DNA of 64,000 nt from Bromus sterilis (Eukaryota > Streptophyta > Magnoliopsida > Poales > Poaceae), in assembly GCA_950022295.1 (NCBI GenBank), contig OX465599.1:2914001-2978000 (forward strand). The letters run 5' to 3'. Each line of letters starts with the position of its first letter. Position 1 is the stretch's first letter. The position numbers were made by a program, and so were the translations under genes. A model generated the notes under the pieces. The model was given only the letters and a program-made list of their open reading frames with translations. It searched no databases and was not told where the DNA came from. Positions 21,615-36,155 of this stretch are shown here, one piece after another.

Positions 21615-24600
21615 CAATTGACGAACCCCAGGGTGCATTTACGTGACGGTCATCAGTCCTCGCACTTTTGGCCGATTCTGGCCTGTTTCATGCGCTATTA
21701 ATCACCGTTACATGGGCTATTAATCACCGTTTTGGGTCCCCGGAGTGATTTCCACCATTGACGAACCCCAGGGTGCATTTACGTAACGGTCATCAGTCCT
21801 CGCACTTTTGGCCGATTCTGGCCTGTTTCATGGGCTATTAATCACCGTTACATGGGCTATTAATCACCGTTTTGGGTCCCCGGAGTGATTTCCACCATTG
21901 ACGAACCCCAGGGTGCATTTACGTGCCAGTCATCAACACTCGCAGTTTTGGCCGATTCTGGGTTGTTTCATGGGCTATTAATCACCGTTTTGGGTCCCCG
22001 GAGTGATTTCCACCATTGACGAACCCCAGGGTGCATTTACGTGCCGGTCATCAACACTCGCAATTTTGGCCGATTCTGGCCTGTTTCATGGGTTATTAAT
22101 CATAGTTACATGGGCTATTAATCACCGTTTTGGGTCCCCGGAGTGATTTCCACAATTGACGAACCCCGGGGTGCATTTACATAACGGTCATCAGTCCTCG
22201 CACTTTTGGCCGGTTCTGGCCTGTTTCATGGGCTATTAATCACCGTTTTGGGTCCCCGGAGTGATTTCCACCATTGACGAACCCCAGGGTGCATTTACGT
22301 GCCGGTCATCAACACTCGCAGTTTTGGCAGATTCTGGGTTGTTTCATGGGCTATTAATCACCGTTTTGGGTCCCCGAAGTGATTTCCACAATTGACGAAC
22401 CCCAGGGTGCATTTACGTGACGGTCATCAGTCCTCGCACTTTTGGCCGATTCTGGCCTGTTTCATGGGCTATTAATCACCGTTACATGGGCTATTAATCA
22501 CCGTTTTGGGTCCCCGGAGTGATTTCCACCATTGACGAACCCCAGGGTGCATTTACGTGCCGGTCATCAACACTCGCAATTTTGGCCGATTCTGGCCTGT
22601 TTCATGTGTTATTAATCACAGTTACATGGGCTATTAATCACCGTTTTGGGTCCCTGGAGTGATTTCCACAATTGACGAACCCCAGGGTGTATTTACGTAA
22701 CGGTCATCAGTCCTCGCACTTTTGGCCGATTCTGGCCTGTTTCATGGGCTATTAATCACCGTTACATGGGCTATTAATCACCGTTTTGGGTCCCCGGAGT
22801 GATTTCCACCATTGACGAACCCCAGGGTGCATTTACGTGCCAGTCATCAACACTCGCAGTTTTGGCCGATTCTGGGTTGTTTCATGGGCTATTAATCACC
22901 GTTTTGGGTCCCCGGAGTGATTTCCACCATTGACGAACCCCAGGGTGCATTTACGTGCCGGTCATCAACACTCGCAATTTTGGCCGATTCTGGCCTGTTT
23001 CATGGGTTATTAATCATAGTTACATGGGCTATTAATCACCGTTTTGGGTCCCCGGAGTGATTTCCACAATTGACGAACCCCAGGGTGTATTTACGTAACG
23101 GTCATCAGTCCTCGCACTTTTGGCCGATTCTGGCCTGTTTCATGGGCTATTAATCACCGTTACATGGGCTATTAATCACCGTTTTGGGTCCCCGGAGTGA
23201 TTTCCACCATTGACGAACCCCAGGGTGCATTTACGTGCCAGTCATCAACACTCGCAGTTTTGGCCGATTCTGGGTTGTTTCATGGGCTATTAATCACCGT
23301 TTTGGGTCCCCGGAGTGATTTCCACCATTGACGAACCCCAGGGTGCATTTACGTGCCGGTCATCAACACTCGCAATTTTGGCCGATTCTGGCCTGTTTCA
23401 TGGGTTATTAATCATAGTTACATGGGATATTAATCACCGTTTTGGGTCCCCGGAGTGATTTCCACAATTGAGGAACCCCGGGGTGCATTTACGTAACGGT
23501 CATCAGTCCTCGCACTTTTGGCCGATTCTGGCCTGTTTCATGGGCTATTAATCACCATTACATGGGCTATTAATCACCGTTTTGGGTCCCCGGAGTGATT
23601 TCCACCATTGACGAACCCCAGGGTGCATTTACGTGCTGGTCATCAACACTCGCAGTTTTGGCAGATTCTGGGTTGTTTCATGGGCTATTAATCACCGTTT
23701 TGGGTCCCCGAAGTGATTTCCACAATTGACGAACCCAGGGTGCATTTACGTGACGGTCATCAGTCCTCGCACTTTTGGCCGATTCTGGCCTGTTTCATGG
23801 GCTATTAATCACCGTTACATGGGCTATTAATCACCGTTTTGGGTCCCCGGAGTGATTTCCACCATTGACGAACCCCAGGGTGCATTTACGTGCCGGTCAT
23901 CAACACTTGCAATTTTGGCCGATTCTGGCCTGTTTCATGGGTTATTAATCATAGTTACATGGGCTATTAATCACCGTTTTGGGTCCCCGGAGTGATTTCC
24001 ACAATTGATGAACCCCAGGGTGTATTTACGTAACGGTCATCAGTCCTCGCACTTTTGGCCGATTCTGGCCTGTTTCATGGGCTATTAATCACCGTTACAT
24101 GGGCTATTAATCACCGTTTTGGGTCCCCGGAGTGATTTCCACCATTGACGAACCCCAGGGTGCATTTACGTGCCGGTCATCAACACTCGCAATTTTGGCC
24201 GATTCTGGCCTGTTTCATGGGTTATTAATCATAGTTACATGGGCTATTAATCACCGTTTTGGGTCCCCGGAGTGATTTCCACAATTGAGGAACCCCGGGG
24301 TGCATTTACGTAACGGTCATCAGTCCTCGCACTTTTGGCCGATTCTGGCCTGTTTCATGGGCTATTAATCACCGTTTTGGGTCCCCGGAGTGATTTCCAC
24401 CATTGACGAACCCCAGGGTGCATTTACGTGCCGGTCATCAACACTCGCAATTTTGGCCGATTCTGGCCTGTTTCATGGGTTATTAATCATAGTTACATGG
24501 GCTATTAATCACCGTTTTGGGTCCCCGGAGTGATTTCCACAATTGATGAACCCCAGGGTGTATTTACGTAACGGTCATCAGTCCTCGCACTTTTGGCCGA

Positions 24601-25055
24601 TTCTGGCCTGTTTCATGGGCTATTAATCACCGTTACATGGGCTATTAATCACCGTTTTGGGTCCCCGGAGTGATTTCCACCATTGACGAACCCCAGGGTG
24701 CATTTACGTGCCGGTCATCAACACTCGCAATTTTGGCCGATTCTGGCCTGTTTCATGGGTTATTAGTCATAGTTACATGGGCTATTAATCACCGTTTTGG
24801 GTCCCCGGAGTGATTTCCACAATTGAGGAACCCCGGGGTGCATTTACGTAACGGTCATCAGTCCTCGCACTTTTGGCCGATTCTGGCCTGTTTCATGGGC
24901 TATTAATCACCATTTTGGGTCCCCGGAGTGATTTACACCATTGACGAACCCCAGGGTGCATTTACGTGCCGGTCATCAACACTCGCAGTTTTGGCAGATT
25001 CTGGGTTGTTTCATGGGCTATTAATCACCGTTTTGGGTCCCCGAAGTGATTTCCA
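21615..25055 (+). repeat. HOR3 unit 3: 26 monomers, 3,441 bp
   Basis: It retains the B-C-A' trimer missing from unit 2 (CATGGGATATT at 23421) but lacks a D-E pair (118+140 = 258 bp): A' is followed by C at 24400 without the D and CGTAGTG E found at 17400/17518 in unit 1. TATTAGTCAT at about 24762 is private to this unit. Units 1 and 3 share content that unit 2 lost, while units 2 and 3 share GGCCGGTTCTGG, so no simple nested duplication explains all three. Confidence 0.92.
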
Positions 25056-25969
25056 CAATTGACGAACCCCAGGGTGCATTTACGTGACGGTCATCAGTCC
25101 TCGCACTTTTGGCCGATTCTGGCCTGTTTCATGCGCTATTAATCACCGTTACATGGGCTATTAATCACCGTTTTGGGTCCCCGGAGTGATTTCCACCATT
25201 GACGAACCCCAGGGTGCATTTACGTAACGGTCATCAGTCCTCGCACTTTTGGCCGATTCTGGCCTGTTTCATGGGCTATTAATCACCGTTACATGGGCTA
25301 TTAATCACCGTTTTGGGTCCCCGGAGTGATTTCCACCATTGACGAACCCCAGGGTGCATTTACGTGCCAGTCATCAACACTCGCAGTTTTGGCCGATTCT
25401 GGGTTGTTTCATGGGCTATTAATCACCGTTTTGGGTCCCCGGAGTGATTTCCACCATTGACGAACCCCAGGGTGCATTTACGTGCCGGTCATCAACACTC
25501 GCAATTTTGGCCGATTCTGGCCTGTTTCATGGGTTATTAATCATAGTTACATGGGCTATTAATCACCGTTTTGGGTCCCCGGAGTGATTTCCACAATTGA
25601 CGAACCCCGGGGTGCATTTACATAACGGTCATCAGTCCTCGCACTTTTGGCCGGTTCTGGCCTGTTTCATGGGCTATTAATCACCGTTTTGGGTCCCCGG
25701 AGTGATTTCCACCATTGACGAACCCCAGGGTGCATTTACGTGCCGGTCATCAACACTCGCAGTTTTGGCAGATTCTGGGTTGTTTCATGGGCTATTAATC
25801 ACCGTTTTGGGTCCCCGAAGTGATTTCCACAATTGACGAACCCCAGGGTGCATTTACGTGACGGTCATCAGTCCTCGCACTTTTGGCCGATTCTGGCCTG
25901 TTTCATGGGCTATTAATCACCGTTACATGGGCTATTAATCACCGTTTTGGGTCCCCGGAGTGATTTCCA
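25056..25969 (+). repeat. HOR3 unit 4, partial (7 monomers)
   Basis: E-X-B-C-A'-D-E with the CATGCGC marker (25132), TACATAACGG and GGCCGGTTCTGG of units 2 and 3. The following C (25970) lacks CATGTG and leads into the 19-monomer HOR, so the transition between HOR families falls at or just after this E unit. Confidence 0.88.
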
Positions 25970-28405
25970 CCATTGACGAACCCCAGGGTGCATTTACGTG
26001 CCGGTCATCAACACTCGCAATTTTGGCCGATTCTGGCCTGTTTCATGGGTTGTTAATCATAGTTACATGGGCTATTAATCACCGTTTTGGGTCCCCGGAG
26101 TGATTTCCACAATTGACGAACCCCAGGGTGTATTTACGTAACGGTCATCAGTCCTCGCACTTTTGGCCGATTCTGGCCTGTTTCATGGGCTATTAATCAC
26201 CGTTACATGGGCTATTAATCACCGTTTTGGGTCCCCGGAGTGATTTCCACCATTGACGAACCCCAGGGTGCATTTACGTGCCAGTCATCAACACTCGCAG
26301 TTTTGGCCGATTCTGGGTTGTTTCATGGGCTATTAATCACCGTTTTGGGTCCCCGGAGTGATTTCCACCATTGACGAACCCCAGGGTGCATTTACGTACC
26401 GGTCATCAACACTCGCAATTTTGGCCGATTCTGGCCTGTTTCATGGGTTATTAATCATAGTTACATGGGCTATTAATCACCGTTTTGGGTCCCCGGAGTG
26501 ATTTCCACAATTGACGAACCCCGGGGTGCATTTACGTAACGGTCATCAGTCCTCGCACTTTTGGCCGATTCTGGCCTGTTTCATGGGCTATTAATCACCG
26601 TTTTGGGTCCCCGGAGTGATTTCCACCATTGACGAACACCAGGGTGCATTTACGTGCCGGTCATCAACACTCGCAGTTTTGGCCGATTCTGGCCTGTTTC
26701 ATGGGTATTAATCACCGTTTTGGGTCCCCGGAGTGATTTCCACCATTGACGAACCCCAGGGTGCATTTATGTGCCGGTCATCAACACTCGCAGTTTTGGC
26801 CGATTCTGGCCTGTTTCATGGGCTATTAATCACCGTTTTGGGTCCCCGGAGTGATTTCCACCATTGACGAACCCAGGCTGCATTTACGTGCCGGTCATCA
26901 ACACTCGCAGTTTTGGACGATTCTGGCCTGTTTCATGGGCTATTAATCACCGTTTTGGGTCCCCGGAGTGATTTCCACCATTGACGAACCCCAGGGTGCA
27001 TTTACGTGCCGGTCATCAACACTCGCTATTTTGGCCGATTCTGGCCTGTTTCATGGGCTATTAATCACAGTTACATGGGCTATTAATCACCGTTTTGGAT
27101 CCCCAGAGTGATTTCCATCATTGAAGAACCCAGGGTGCATTTACGTGCCGGTTATCAACACTCGCAGTTTTGGCCGATTCTGGCCTGTTTCATGAGCTAT
27201 TAATCACCGTTTTGGGTCCCCGGAGTGATTTCCACCATTGACGAACCCCAGGGTGCATTTACGTGCCGGTCATCAACACTCGCAGTTTTGTCAGATTCTG
27301 GGTTGTTTCATGGGCTATTAATCACCGTTTTGGGTCCCCGAAGTGATTTCCACAATTGACGAACCCCAGGGTGCATTTACGTGACGGTCATCAGTCCTCG
27401 CACTTTTGGCCGATTCTGGCCTGTTTCATGGGCTATTAATCACCGTTACATGGGCTATTAATCACCGTTTTGGGTCCCCGGAGTGATGTCCACCATTGAC
27501 GAACCCAGGGTGCATTTATGTGCCGGTCATCAACAGTCGCAGTTTTGGCCGATTCTGGCCTGTTTCATGGGCTATTAATCACCGTTTTGGGTCCCCGGAG
27601 TGATTTCCACCATTGACGAACCCTAGGGTGCATTTACGTGCCGGTCATCAACACTCGCAATTTTGGCCAATTCTGGCCTGTTTCATGGGTTATTAATCAT
27701 AGTTACATGGGCTATTAATCACCGTTTTGGGTCCCCGGAGTGATTTCCACAATTGACGAACCCCAGGGTGTATTTACGTAACGGTCATCAGTCCTCGCAC
27801 TTTTGGCCGATTCTGGCCTGTTTCATGGGCTATTAATCACCGTTACATGGGCTATTAATCACCGTTTTGGGTCCCCGGAGTGATTTCCACCATTGACGAA
27901 CCCCAGGGTGCATTTACGTGCCGGTCATCAACACTCGCAATTTTGGCCGATTCTGGCCTGTTTCATGGGTTATTAATCATAGTTACATGGGCTATTAATC
28001 ACCGTTTTGGGTCCCCGGAGTGATTTCCACAATTGACGAACCCCGGGGTGCATTTACGTAACGGTCATCAGTCCTCGCACTTTTGGCCGATTCTGGCCTG
28101 TTTCATGGGCTATTAATCACCGTTTTGGGTCCCCGGAGTGATTTCCACCATTGACGAACCCCAGGGTGCATTTACGTGCCGGTCATCAACACTCGCAGTT
28201 TTGGCAGATTCTGGGTTGTTTCATGGGCTATTAATCACCGTTTTGGGTCCCCGAAGTGATTTCCACAATTGACGAACCCCAGGGTGCATTTACGTGACGG
28301 TCATCAGTCCTCGCACTTTTGGCCGATTCTGGCCTGTTTCATGGGCTATTAATCACCGTTACATGGGCTATTAATCACCGTTTTGGGTCCCCGGAGTGAT
28401 TTCCA
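25970..28405 (+). repeat. HOR4 unit 1: 19 monomers, 2,436 bp
   Basis: Order C-A-B-C-A'-P-Q-R-G-H-D'-E-T-C-A-C-A'-D-E; lengths sum to 2,436 bp. R (26861) is diagnosed by GAACCCAGGCTG and TTTTGGACG. T (27493) carries CAACAGTCGC, the marker that tracks this family to 43.7 kb, and the C after it has GAACCCTAG. Private changes here are GAACACC, GGGTTGTTAATC and GGCCAATTC. Confidence 0.92.
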
Positions 28406-30841
28406 CCATTGACGAACCCCAGGGTGCATTTACGTGCCGGTCATCAACACTCGCAATTTTGGCCGATTCTGGCCTGTTTCATGGGTTATTAATCATAGTT
28501 ACATGGGCTATTAATCACCGTTTTGGGTCCCCGGAGTGATTTCCACAATTGACGAACCCCAGGGTGTATTTACGTAACGGTCATCAGTCCTCGCACTTTT
28601 GGCCGATTCTGGCCTGTTTCATGGGCTATTAATCACCGTTACATGGGCTATTAATCACCGTTTTGGGTCCCCGGAGTGATTTCCACCATTGACGAACCCC
28701 AGGGTGCATTTACGTGCCAGTCATCAACACTCGCAGTTTTGGCCGATTCTGGGTTGTTTCATGGGCTATTAATCACCGTTTTGGGTCCCCGGAGTGATTT
28801 CCACCATTGACGAACCCCAGGGTGCATTTACGTACCGGTCATCAACACTCGCAATTTTGGCCGATTCTGGCCTGTTTCATGGGTTATTAATCATAGTTAC
28901 ATGGGCTATTAATCACCGTTTTGGGTCCCCGGAGTGATTTCCACAATTGACGAACCCCGGGGTGCATTTACGTAACGGTCATCAGTCCTCGCACTTTTGG
29001 CCGATTCTGGCCTGTTTCATGGGCTATTAATCACCGTTTTGGGTCCCCGGAGTGATTTCCACCATTGACGAACCCCAGGGTGCATTTACGTGCCGGTCAT
29101 CAACACTCGCAGTTTTGGCCGATTCTGGCCTGTTTCATGGGTATTAATCACCGTTTTGGGTCCCCGGAGTGATTTCCACCATTGACGAACCCCAGGGTGC
29201 ATTTATGTGCCGGTCATCAACACTCGCAGTTTTGGCCGATTCTGGCCTGTTTCATGGGCTATTAATCACCGTTTTGGGTCCCCGGAGTGATTTCCACCAT
29301 TGACGAACCCAGGCTGCATTTACGTGCCGGTCATCAACACTCGCAGTTTTGGACGATTCTGGCCTGTTTCATGGGCTATTAATCACCGTTTTGGGTCCCC
29401 GGAGTGATTTCCACCATTGACGAACCCCAGGGTGCATTTACGTGCCGGTCATCAACACTCGCTATTTTGGCCGATTCTGGCCTGTTTCATGGGCTATTAA
29501 TCACAGTTACATGGGCTATTAATCACCGTTTTGGATCCCCAGAGTGATTTCCATCATTGAAGAACCCAGGGTGCATTTACGTGCCGGTTATCAACACTCG
29601 CAGTTTTGGCCGATTCTGGCCTGTTTCATGAGCTATTAATCACCGTTTTGGGTCCCCGGAGTGATTTCCACCATTGACGAACCCCAGGGTGCATTTACGT
29701 GCCGGTCATCAACACTCGCAGTTTTGTCAGATTCTGGGTTGTTTCATGGGCTATTAATCACCGTTTTGGGTCCCCGAAGTGATTTCCACAATTGACGAAC
29801 CCCAGGGTGCATTTACGTGACGGTCATCAGTCCTCGCACTTTTGGCCGATTCTGGCCTGTTTCATGGGCTATTAATCACCGTTACATGGGCTATTAATCA
29901 CCGTTTTGGGTCCCCGGAGTGATGTCCACCATTGACGAACCCAGGGTGCATTTATGTGCCGGTCATCAACAGTCGCAGTTTTGGCCGATTCTGGCCTGTT
30001 TCATGGGCTATTAATCACCGTTTTGGGTCCCCGGAGTGATTTCCACCATTGACGAACCCTAGGGTGCATTTACGTGCCGGTCATCAACACTCGCAATTTT
30101 GGCCGATTCTGGCCTGTTTCATGGGTTATTAATCATAGTTACATGGGCTATTAATCACCGTTTTGGGTCCCCGGAGTGATTTCCACAATTGACGAACCCC
30201 AGGGTGTATTTACGTAACGGTCATCAGTCCTCGCACTTTTGGCCGATTCTGGCCTGTTTCATGGGCTATTAATCACCGTTACATGGGCTATTAATCACCG
30301 TTTTGGGTCCCCGGAGTGATTTCCACCATTGACGAACCCCAGGGTGCATTTACGTGCCGGTCATCAACACTCGCAATTTTGGCCGATTCTGGCCTGTTTC
30401 ATGGGTTATTAATCATAGTTACATGGGCTATTAATCACCGTTTTGGGTCCCCGGAGTGATTTCCACAATTGACGAACCCCGGGGTGCATTTACGTAACGG
30501 TCATCAGTCCTCGCACTTTTGGCCGATTCTGGCCTGTTTCATGGGCTATTAATCACCGTTTTGGGTCCCCGGAGTGATTTCCACCATTGACGAACCCCAG
30601 GGTGCATTTACGTGCCGGTCATCAACACTCGCAGTTTTGGCAGATTCTGGGTTGTTTCATGGGCTATTAATCACCGTTTTGGGTCCCCGAAGTGATTTCC
30701 ACAATTGACGAACCCCAGGGTGCATTTACGTGACGGTCATCAGTCCTCGCACTTTTGGCCGATTCTGGCCTGGTTCATGGGCTATTAATCACCGTTACAT
30801 GGGCTATTAATCACCGTTTTGGGTCCCCGGAGTGATTTCCA
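28406..30841 (+). repeat. HOR4 unit 2: 19 monomers, 2,436 bp
   Basis: The same order at an exact 2,436-bp offset: GTACCGGTC at 26397/28833, TTTTGGACG at 26911/29347 and CAACAGTCGC at 27531/29967. I noticed only about four substitutions between the copies. The closing E acquires GGCCTGGTTCATGG (30771), which then marks every unit of the next zone, so that zone appears to descend from this copy. Confidence 0.92.
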
Positions 30842-33697
30842 CCATTGACGAACCCCAGGGTGCATTTACGTGCCGGTCATCAACACTCGCAATTTTGGCC
30901 GATTCTGGCCTGTTTCATGGGTTATTAATCATAGTTACATGGGCTATTAATCACCGTTTTGGGTCCCCGGAGTGATTTCCACAATTGACGAACCCCAGGG
31001 TGTATTTACGTAACGGTCATCAGTCCTCGCACTTTTGGCCGATTCTGGCCTGTTTCATGGGCTATTAATCATAGTTACATGGGCTATTAATCACCGTTTT
31101 GGGTCCCCGGAGTGATTTCCACAATTGACGAACCCCGGGGTGCATTTACGTAACGGTCATCAGTCCTCGCACTTTTGGCCGATTCTGGCCTGTTTCATGG
31201 GCTATTAATCACCGTTTTGGGTCCCCGGAGTGATTTCCACCATTGACGAACCCCAGGGTGCATTTACGTGCCGGTCATCAACACTCGCAGTTTTGGCCGA
31301 TTCTGGCCTGTTTCATGGGCTATTAATCACCGTTTTGGGTCCCCGGAGTGATTTCCACCATTGACGAACCCCAGGGTGCATTTACGTGCCGGTCATCAAC
31401 ACTCGCTATTTTGGCCGATTCTGGCCTGTTTCATGGGCTATTAATCACAGTTACATGGGCTATTAATCACCGTTTTGGATCCCCAGAGTGATTTCCATCA
31501 TTGAAGAACCCAGGGTGCATTTACGTGCCGGTTATCAACACTCGCAGTTTTGGCCGATTCTGGCCTGTTTCATGAGCTATTAATCACCGTTTTGGGTCCC
31601 TGGAGTGATTTCCACCATTGACGAACCCCAGGGTGCATTTACGTGCCGGTCATCAACACTCGCAGTTTTGTCAGATTCTGGGTTGTTTCATGGGCTATTA
31701 ATCACCGTTTTGGGTCCCCGGAGTGATTTCCACAATTGACGAACCCCAGGGTGCATTTACGTGACGGTCATCAGTCGTCGCACTTTTGGCCGATTCTGGC
31801 CTGTTTCATGGGCTATTAATCACCGTTACATGGGCTATTAATCACCGTTTTGGGTCCCCGGAGTGATGTCCACCATTGACGAACCCAGGGTGCATTTATG
31901 TGCCGGTCATCAACAGTCGCAGTTTTGGCCGATTCTGGCCTGTTTCATGGGCTATTAATCACCGTTTTGGGTCCCCGGAGTGATTTCCACCATTGACGAA
32001 CCCTAGGGTGCATTTACGTGCCGGTCATCAACACTCGCAATTTTGGCCGATTCTGGCCTGTTTCATGGGTTATTAATCATAGTTACATGGGCTATTAATC
32101 ACCGTTTTGGGTCCCCGGAGTGATTTCCACAATTGACGAACCCCAGGGTGTATTTACGTAACGGTCATCAGTCCTCGCACTTTTGGCCGATTCTGGCCTG
32201 TTTCATGGGCTATTAATCACCGTTACATGGGCTATTAATCACCGTTTTGGGTCCCCGGAGTGATTTCCACCATTGACGAACCCCAGGGTGCATTTACGTG
32301 CCGGTCATCAACACTCGCTATTTTGGCCGATTCTGGCCTGTTTCATGGGCTATTAATCACAGTTACATGGGCTATTAATCACCGTTTTGGATCCCCAGAG
32401 TGATTTCCATCATTGAAGAACCCAGGGTGCATTTACGTGCCGGTTATCAACACTCGCAGTTTTGGCCGATTCTGGCCTGTTTCATGAGCTATTAATCACC
32501 GTTTTGGGTCCCCGGAGTGATTTCCACCATTGACGAACCCCAGGGTGCATTTACGTGCCGGTCATCAACACTCGCAGTTTTGTCAGATTCTGGGTTGTTT
32601 CATGGGCTATTAATCACCGTTTTGGGTCCCCGAAGTGATTTCCACAATTGACGAACCCCAGGGTGCATTTACGTGACGGTCATCAGTCCTCGCACTTTTG
32701 GCCGATTCTGGCCTGTTTCATGGGCTATTAATCACCGTTACATGGGCTATTAATCACCGTTTTGGGTCCCCGGAGTGATGTCCACCATTGACGAACCCAG
32801 GGTGCATTTATGTGCCGGTCATCAACAGTCGCAGTTTTGGCCGATTCTGGCCTGTTTCATGGGCTATTAATCACCGTTTTGGGTCCCCGGAGTGATTTCC
32901 ACCATTGACGAACCCTAGGGTGCATTTACGTGCCGGTCATCAACACTCGCAATTTTGGCCGATTCTGGCCTGTTTCATGGGTTATTAATCATAGTTACAT
33001 GGGCTATTAATCACCGTTTTGGGTCCCCGGAGTGATTTCCACAATTGACGAACCCCAGGGTGTATTTACGTAACGGTCATCAGTCCTCGCACTTTTGGCC
33101 GATTCTGGCCTGTTTCATGGGCTATTAATCACCGTTACATGGGCTATTAATCACCGTTTTGGGTCCCCGGAGTGATTTCCACCATTGACGAACCCCAGGG
33201 TGCATTTACGTGCCGGTCATCAACACTCGCAATTTTGGCCGATTCTGGCCTGTTTCATGGGTTATTAATCATAGTTACATGGGCTATTAATCACCGTTTT
33301 GGGTCCCCGGAGTGATTTCCACAATTGACGAACCCCGGGGTGCATTTACGTAACGGTCATCAGTCCTCGCACTTTTGGCCGATTCTGGCCTGTTTCATGG
33401 GCTATTAATCACCGTTTTGGGTCCCCGGAGTGATTTCCACCATTGACGAACCCCAGGGTGCATTTACGTGCCGGTCATCAACACTCGCAGTTTTGGCAGA
33501 TTCTGGGTTGTTTCATGGGCTATTAATCACCGTTTTGGGTCCCCGAAGTGATTTCCACAATTGACGAACCCCAGGGTGCATTTACGTGACGGTCATCAGT
33601 CCTCGCACTTTTGGCCGATTCTGGCCTGGTTCATGGGCTATTAATCACCGTTACATGGGCTATTAATCACCGTTTTGGGTCCCCGGAGTGATTTCCA
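30842..33697 (+). repeat. HOR5 unit 1: 22 monomers, 2,856 bp
   Basis: Order C-A-A'-P-G-H-D'-E-T-C-A then G-H-D'-E-T-C-A-C-A'-D-E. The seven-monomer block G-H-D'-E-T-C-A (912 bp) occurs twice. The first copy is marked by CCCTGGAG before D' and CAGTCGTCGC in E; the second lacks both. A at 30982 carries a C-type CATAG linker and abuts A', so a C and its neighbours were lost by an exchange at the linker. P-like units here keep GGGCTATT (118 bp). Confidence 0.9.
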
Positions 33698-36155
33698 CCA
33701 TTGACGAACCCCAGGGTGCATTTACGTGCCGGTCATCAACACTCGCAGTTTTGGCCGATTCTGGCCTGTTTCATGGGCTATTAATCACCGTTTTGGGTCC
33801 CCGGAGTGATTTCCACCATTGACGAACCCCAGGGTGCATTTACGTGCCGGTCATCAACACTCGCTATTTTGGCCGATTCTGGCCTGTTTCATGGGCTATT
33901 AATCACAGTTACATGGGCTATTAATCACCGTTTTGGATCCCCAGAGTGATTTCCATCATTGAAGAACCCAGGGTGCATTTACGTGCCGGTTATCAACACT
34001 CGCAGTTTTGGCCGATTCTGGCCTGTTTCATGAGCTATTAATCACCGTTTTGGGTCCCTGGAGTGATTTCCACCATTGACGAACCCCAGGGTGCATTTAC
34101 GTGCCGGTCATCAACACTCGCAGTTTTGTCAGATTCTGGGTTGTTTCATGGGCTATTAATCACCGTTTTGGGTCCCCGGAGTGATTTCCACAATTGACGA
34201 ACCCCAGGGTGCATTTACGTGACGGTCATCAGTCGTCGCACTTTTGGCCGATTCTGGCCTGTTTCATGGGCTATTAATCACCGTTACATGGGCTATTAAT
34301 CACCGTTTTGGGTCCCCGGAGTGATGTCCACCATTGACGAACCCAGGGTGCATTTATGTGCCGGTCATCAACAGTCGCAGTTTTGGCCGATTCTGGCCTG
34401 TTTCATGGGCTATTAATCACCGTTTTGGGTCCCCGGAGTGATTTCCACCATTGACGAACCCTAGGGTGCATTTACGTGCCGGTCATCAACACTCGCAATT
34501 TTGGCCGATTCTGGCCTGTTTCATGGGTTATTAATCATAGTTACATGGGCTATTAATCACCGTTTTGGGTCCCCGGAGTGATTTCCACAATTGACGAACC
34601 CCAGGGTGTATTTACGTAACGGTCATCAGTCCTCGCACTTTTGGCCGATTCTGGCCTGTTTCATGGGCTATTAATCACCGTTACATGGGCTATTAATCAC
34701 CGTTTTGGGTCCCCGGAGTGATTTCCACCATTGACGAACCCCAGGGTGCATTTACGTGCCGGTCATCAACACTCGCTATTTTGGCCGATTCTGGCCTGTT
34801 TCATGGGCTATTAATCACAGTTACATGGGCTATTAATCACCGTTTTGGATCCCCAGAGTGATTTCCATCATTGAAGAACCCAGGGTGCATTTACGTGCCG
34901 GTTATCAACACTCGCAGTTTTGGCCGATTCTGGCCTGTTTCATGAGCTATTAATCACCGTTTTGGGTCCCCGGAGTGATTTCCACCATTGACGAACCCCA
35001 GGGTGCATTTACGTGCCGGTCATCAACACTCGCAGTTTTGTCAGATTCTGGGTTGTTTCATGGGCTATTAATCACCGTTTTGGGTCCCCGAAGTGATTTC
35101 CACAATTGACGAACCCCAGGGTGCATTTACGTGACGGTCATCAGTCCTCGCACTTTTGGCCGATTCTGGCCTGTTTCATGGGCTATTAATCACCGTTACA
35201 TGGGCTATTAATCACCGTTTTGGGTCCCCGGAGTGATGTCCACCATTGACGAACCCAGGGTGCATTTATGTGCCGGTCATCAACAGTCGCAGTTTTGGCC
35301 GATTCTGGCCTGTTTCATGGGCTATCAATCACCGTTTTGGGTCCCCGGAGTGATTTCCACCATTGACGAACCCTAGGGTGCATTTACGTGCCGGTCATCA
35401 ACACTCGCAATTTTGGCCGATTCTGGCCTGTTTCATGGGTTATTAATCATAGTTACATGGGCTATTAATCACCGTTTTGGGTCCCCGGAGTGATTTCCAC
35501 AATTGACGAACCCCAGGGTGTATTTACGTAACGGTCATCAGTCCTCGCACTTTTGGCCGATTCTGGCCTGTTTCATGGGCTATTAATCACCGTTACATGG
35601 GCTATTAATCACCGTTTTGGGTCCCCGGAGTGATTTCCACCATTGACGAACCCCAGGGTGCATTTACGTGCCGGTCATCAACACTCGCAATTTTGGCCGA
35701 TTCTGGCCTGTTTCATGGGTTATTAATCATAGTTACATGGGCTATTAATCACCGTTTTGGGTCCCCGGAGTGATTTCCACAATTGACGAACCCCGGGGTG
35801 CATTTACGTAACGGTCATCAGTCCTCGCACTTTTGGCCGATTCTGGCCTGTTTCATGGGCTATTAATCACCGTTTTGGGTCCCCGGAGTGATTTCCACCA
35901 TTGACGAACCCCAGGGTGCATTTACGTGCCGGTCATCAACACTCGCAGTTTTGGCAGATTCTGGGTTGTTTCATGGGCTATTAATCACCGTTTTGGGTCC
36001 CCGAAGTGATTTCCACAATTGACGAACCCCAGGGTGCATTTACGTGACGGTCATCAGTCCTCGCACTTTTGGCCGATTCTGGCCTGGTTCATGGGCTATT
36101 AATCACCGTTACATGGGCTATTAATCACCGTTTTGGGTCCCCGGAGTGATTTCCA
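33698..36155 (+). repeat. HOR5 unit 2: 19 monomers, 2,458 bp
   Basis: As unit 1 but without the opening C-A-A' trimer (398 bp): E with GGTTCATGG (33627) is followed at once by the P-like unit at 33698. Both seven-monomer blocks are kept. CTATCAATC at about 35322 is private to this unit. Confidence 0.9.
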
